Positions 33,225-34,860 of a stretch of 34,860 nt of DNA are shown one piece after another (the stretch's first letter is position 1; the number at the start of each line of letters is the position of its first letter). This DNA is from Candidatus Bathycorpusculum soli (GTDB lineage: Archaea > Thermoproteota > Bathyarchaeia > Bathyarchaeales > Bathycorpusculaceae). The DNA is taken from positions 1-34,860 of the forward strand of contig JAITMO010000107.1 of assembly GCA_031277345.1 (NCBI GenBank), read 5' to 3'. Made by a program: the position numbers and the translations under genes. The notes beneath the pieces were generated by a model. The model was not told the origin of the DNA and ran no database searches. It worked only from the letters and a program-made list of their open reading frames with translations.

Positions 33225-34859
33225 ATGATTGAACTGTCAAGTTTGGCTGATTTCAAAAGCACCGATATGCCCACTAATCCAGGCGTATATTTGTATCGTA
33301 ATAATCAAGGAGAGATTCTGTATGTGGGTAAGGCTAAAAATCTTCGCAGCCGAGTAAAGAGTTATTTCGCAAATATTGATCAGCCACCTAAGACACGTAA
33401 GTTGCTTTCACACATAAAAAGTATTGATTGGATTATTGTCAATAATGAGGTAGAGGCATTGTTGCTGGAAAACAAGTTAATCAAACAACACATGCCAAAG
33501 TACAACATTAATCTTAAAGATTCCAAAACTTATGCATATATCGCGTTAACTCGTGAAGATTTTCCACGAATTTTAACTAGCCGTAAAGTTTCACCTAAAT
33601 TGGAGTCATTTGGACCGTATACAGATGGGTTTACTCGACAGGATTTGCAACGACTAGTAACTAAAGTTTTCAAACTACGTACATGTAAGAGTTTACATAA
33701 ACGAGCTTGTTTAAATTTTCATATTGGCAATTGTACAGCACCATGTGTTAGAGCAATCACTAAAGAACAGTATGAAGATCAAGTAAAAAACGCCCGACTA
33801 TTTTTGGAGGGAAAGTTTGAGGTAACTCTGCAGGTTTTAGAGGAACAGATGCAGCAAGCAGCAACAAATCAACAGTTTGAAAGGGCATTAGAGTTACGGA
33901 ATCAAATAGAATCTATTCGACTTTTGACACAACGACAAGTGGTAGATAACGAGAAATGCTTTGATCAAGATGTAATGGTTTTTTGCCAAGAGGATGATAA
34001 AGTACATATTGTTCAAATGGGTTTACGCCACGGAGTTCTGCTTGGTAAAAAAGAGTTTATCATTGATAGACAGCCTTTGATAGAACAAGAGTTTCTAAAA
34101 GCGTATTATGCTGTTAACCAAATTCCACGAGAAATTTTACTTAACAAACCTTGCTGGCAAGACAGTGAAGAGAAAAAAGCTTTAGAAGAATTTTTACATG
34201 CAAAACGATTAGCACCTGTCGGATTAACAGTTCCTAAAAGAGGCAATAACGTATGTCTTGTACAATTAGCAGAAAAAAATTTACAGTCCAACCTAAAAGG
34301 CAACACCACTCTAAAAAATCTACAAAAAACACTTAATTTACCCAAACTTCCCAATGTTATTGAATGTTTTGATATTTCTAACCTCGGACAAGAGCACATT
34401 GTTGCAGGCATGACACGGTTTGTAAACGCTAAAGCAGATAAAAAAAATTACCGCAAATTTAAAATAAAAACAGTAACAGGACAAAATGACTTTGCATCCA
34501 TGTACGAAGTGGTTACCCGCAGATTCAAACGCTTAAAAGAAGAAAACACCCAAATGCCCGACCTAATAATCATTGACGGCGGCCCAGGCCAAGTAAACGC
34601 AGCCCAAACAGCCTTAAACACGCTACAAATAAAGATCTCAATCATAGGATTAGCTAAAGAAAAAGAAGAAATCTATAAACCCAACAACCAAACACCCATA
34701 CAACTAAACAAAAACAGTCACATAATGCTCCTAATACGACAAATCCGTGACACAACACACGACTTCTCAGTAAAATATAACCGTAAACGCAGAGAAATAC
34801 AAATACGAAACGAATTCACCAACAACACCAAAAAAGAAGAAAAACATCAAAAACAATAA
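33225..34859 (+). CDS. uvrC: Excinuclease ABC subunit UvrC, without the usual C-terminal HhH domain
   Basis: UvrC makes both incisions around the lesion. The 544-residue protein has an N-terminal GIY-YIG nuclease (PTNPGVYLYRNNQGEILYVG, about residues 17-36), a cysteine-rich segment (CKSLHKRACLNFHIGNCTAPC), a UVR motif (ATNQQFERALELRNQI) and the RNase H-like endonuclease domain with CFDISNLGQEHIVAGM and DLIIIDGGPGQVNAA. It ends at 34857-34859 shortly after RDTTHDFSVKYNRKRRE, with a lysine-rich tail instead of the tandem helix-hairpin-helix found in long bacterial UvrC. Short forms without HhH occur in some archaea to my knowledge, so this may be normal for the lineage. No frameshift is apparent. 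Confidence 0.95.
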   Translation: MIELSSLADFKSTDMPTNPGVYLYRNNQGEILYVGKAKNLRSRVKSYFANIDQPPKTRKLLSHIKSIDWIIVNNEVEALLLENKLIKQHMPKYNINLKDSKTYAYIALTREDFPRILTSRKVSPKLESFGPYTDGFTRQDLQRLVTKVFKLRTCKSLHKRACLNFHIGNCTAPCVRAITKEQYEDQVKNARLFLEGKFEVTLQVLEEQMQQAATNQQFERALELRNQIESIRLLTQRQVVDNEKCFDQDVMVFCQEDDKVHIVQMGLRHGVLLGKKEFIIDRQPLIEQEFLKAYYAVNQIPREILLNKPCWQDSEEKKALEEFLHAKRLAPVGLTVPKRGNNVCLVQLAEKNLQSNLKGNTTLKNLQKTLNLPKLPNVIECFDISNLGQEHIVAGMTRFVNAKADKKNYRKFKIKTVTGQNDFASMYEVVTRRFKRLKEENTQMPDLIIIDGGPGQVNAAQTALNTLQIKISIIGLAKEKEEIYKPNNQTPIQLNKNSHIMLLIRQIRDTTHDFSVKYNRKRREIQIRNEFTNNTKKEEKHQKQ

Positions 34860-34860
34860 C

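Noticed and set aside
1-34860. CRISPR arrays, long direct repeats and rRNA genes
   Set aside because: None were seen on reading either strand; short A-rich or GT-rich runs repeat only by composition.

Overview
The window is from an A+T-rich archaeal chromosome. The evidence is an archaeal-type ribosomal protein cluster (with L32e, L19e, S4e, zinc-type S14 and the RNase P subunit Rpp29), a DUF106/EMC3 protein beside an archaeal cytidylate kinase, SecY, and TATA boxes about 25 nt upstream of predicted transcript starts. The full UvrABC set and a secreted protein of a type I associate with Bathyarchaeia and some methanogen relatives suggest a mesophilic archaeon, possibly Bathyarchaeia. The lineage is an inference.

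Layout. (1) 1-138 is the tail of a plus-strand gene, followed by a gene-free 420 bp. (2) 559-4177 (minus) is a two-gene heterodimeric ABC exporter. (3) 4290-5388 (minus) holds cmk and the DUF106/EMC3 gene. (4) 5569-6855 (plus) is an unrecognised gene whose protein looks like a catalytically altered HhH-GPD-type domain fused to a PD-(D/E)XK-type nuclease fold. It sits between secY and emc3, where many archaea carry adk. (5) 6955-18100 (minus) is the ribosomal protein cluster L22-S3-L29-Rpp29-S17-L14-L24-S4e-L5-S14-S8-L6-L32e-L19e-L18-S5-L30. After a 441-bp gap with its own promoter come a small heat-shock protein, L15 and SecY. (6) 18596-20272 (plus) is a coiled-coil membrane protein, rpiA and an elongator tRNA-Met with an insert in the variable region. 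(7) 20357-23203 (plus) is an acyl-CoA synthetase-like ligase, a frameshifted secreted protein and a decayed IS1-like transposase. (8) 23521-26877 (minus) is a 59-aa zinc-finger protein and isoleucyl-tRNA synthetase. (9) 27020-34859 (plus) is uvrB, a TraX-like gene, uvrA and a uvrC without the usual C-terminal HhH domain.

Functional links: the ribosomal block, RNase P subunit, SecY and EMC3-like insertase cover ribosome assembly and membrane protein insertion; uvrA, uvrB and uvrC together give nucleotide excision repair; the two ABC half-transporters form one exporter with one consensus and one degenerate ATP site.

The most unusual global signal is compositional. In several long genes on both strands, codon third positions change from almost all G/T near the 5' end to almost all A/C near the 3' end. 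The plus strand therefore alternates between GT-rich and AC-rich blocks a few kilobases long. The polarity follows transcription in the large non-ribosomal genes, is weak or absent in ribosomal genes, and is absent from the nuclease-like gene at 5569-6855, which is AC-rich throughout.
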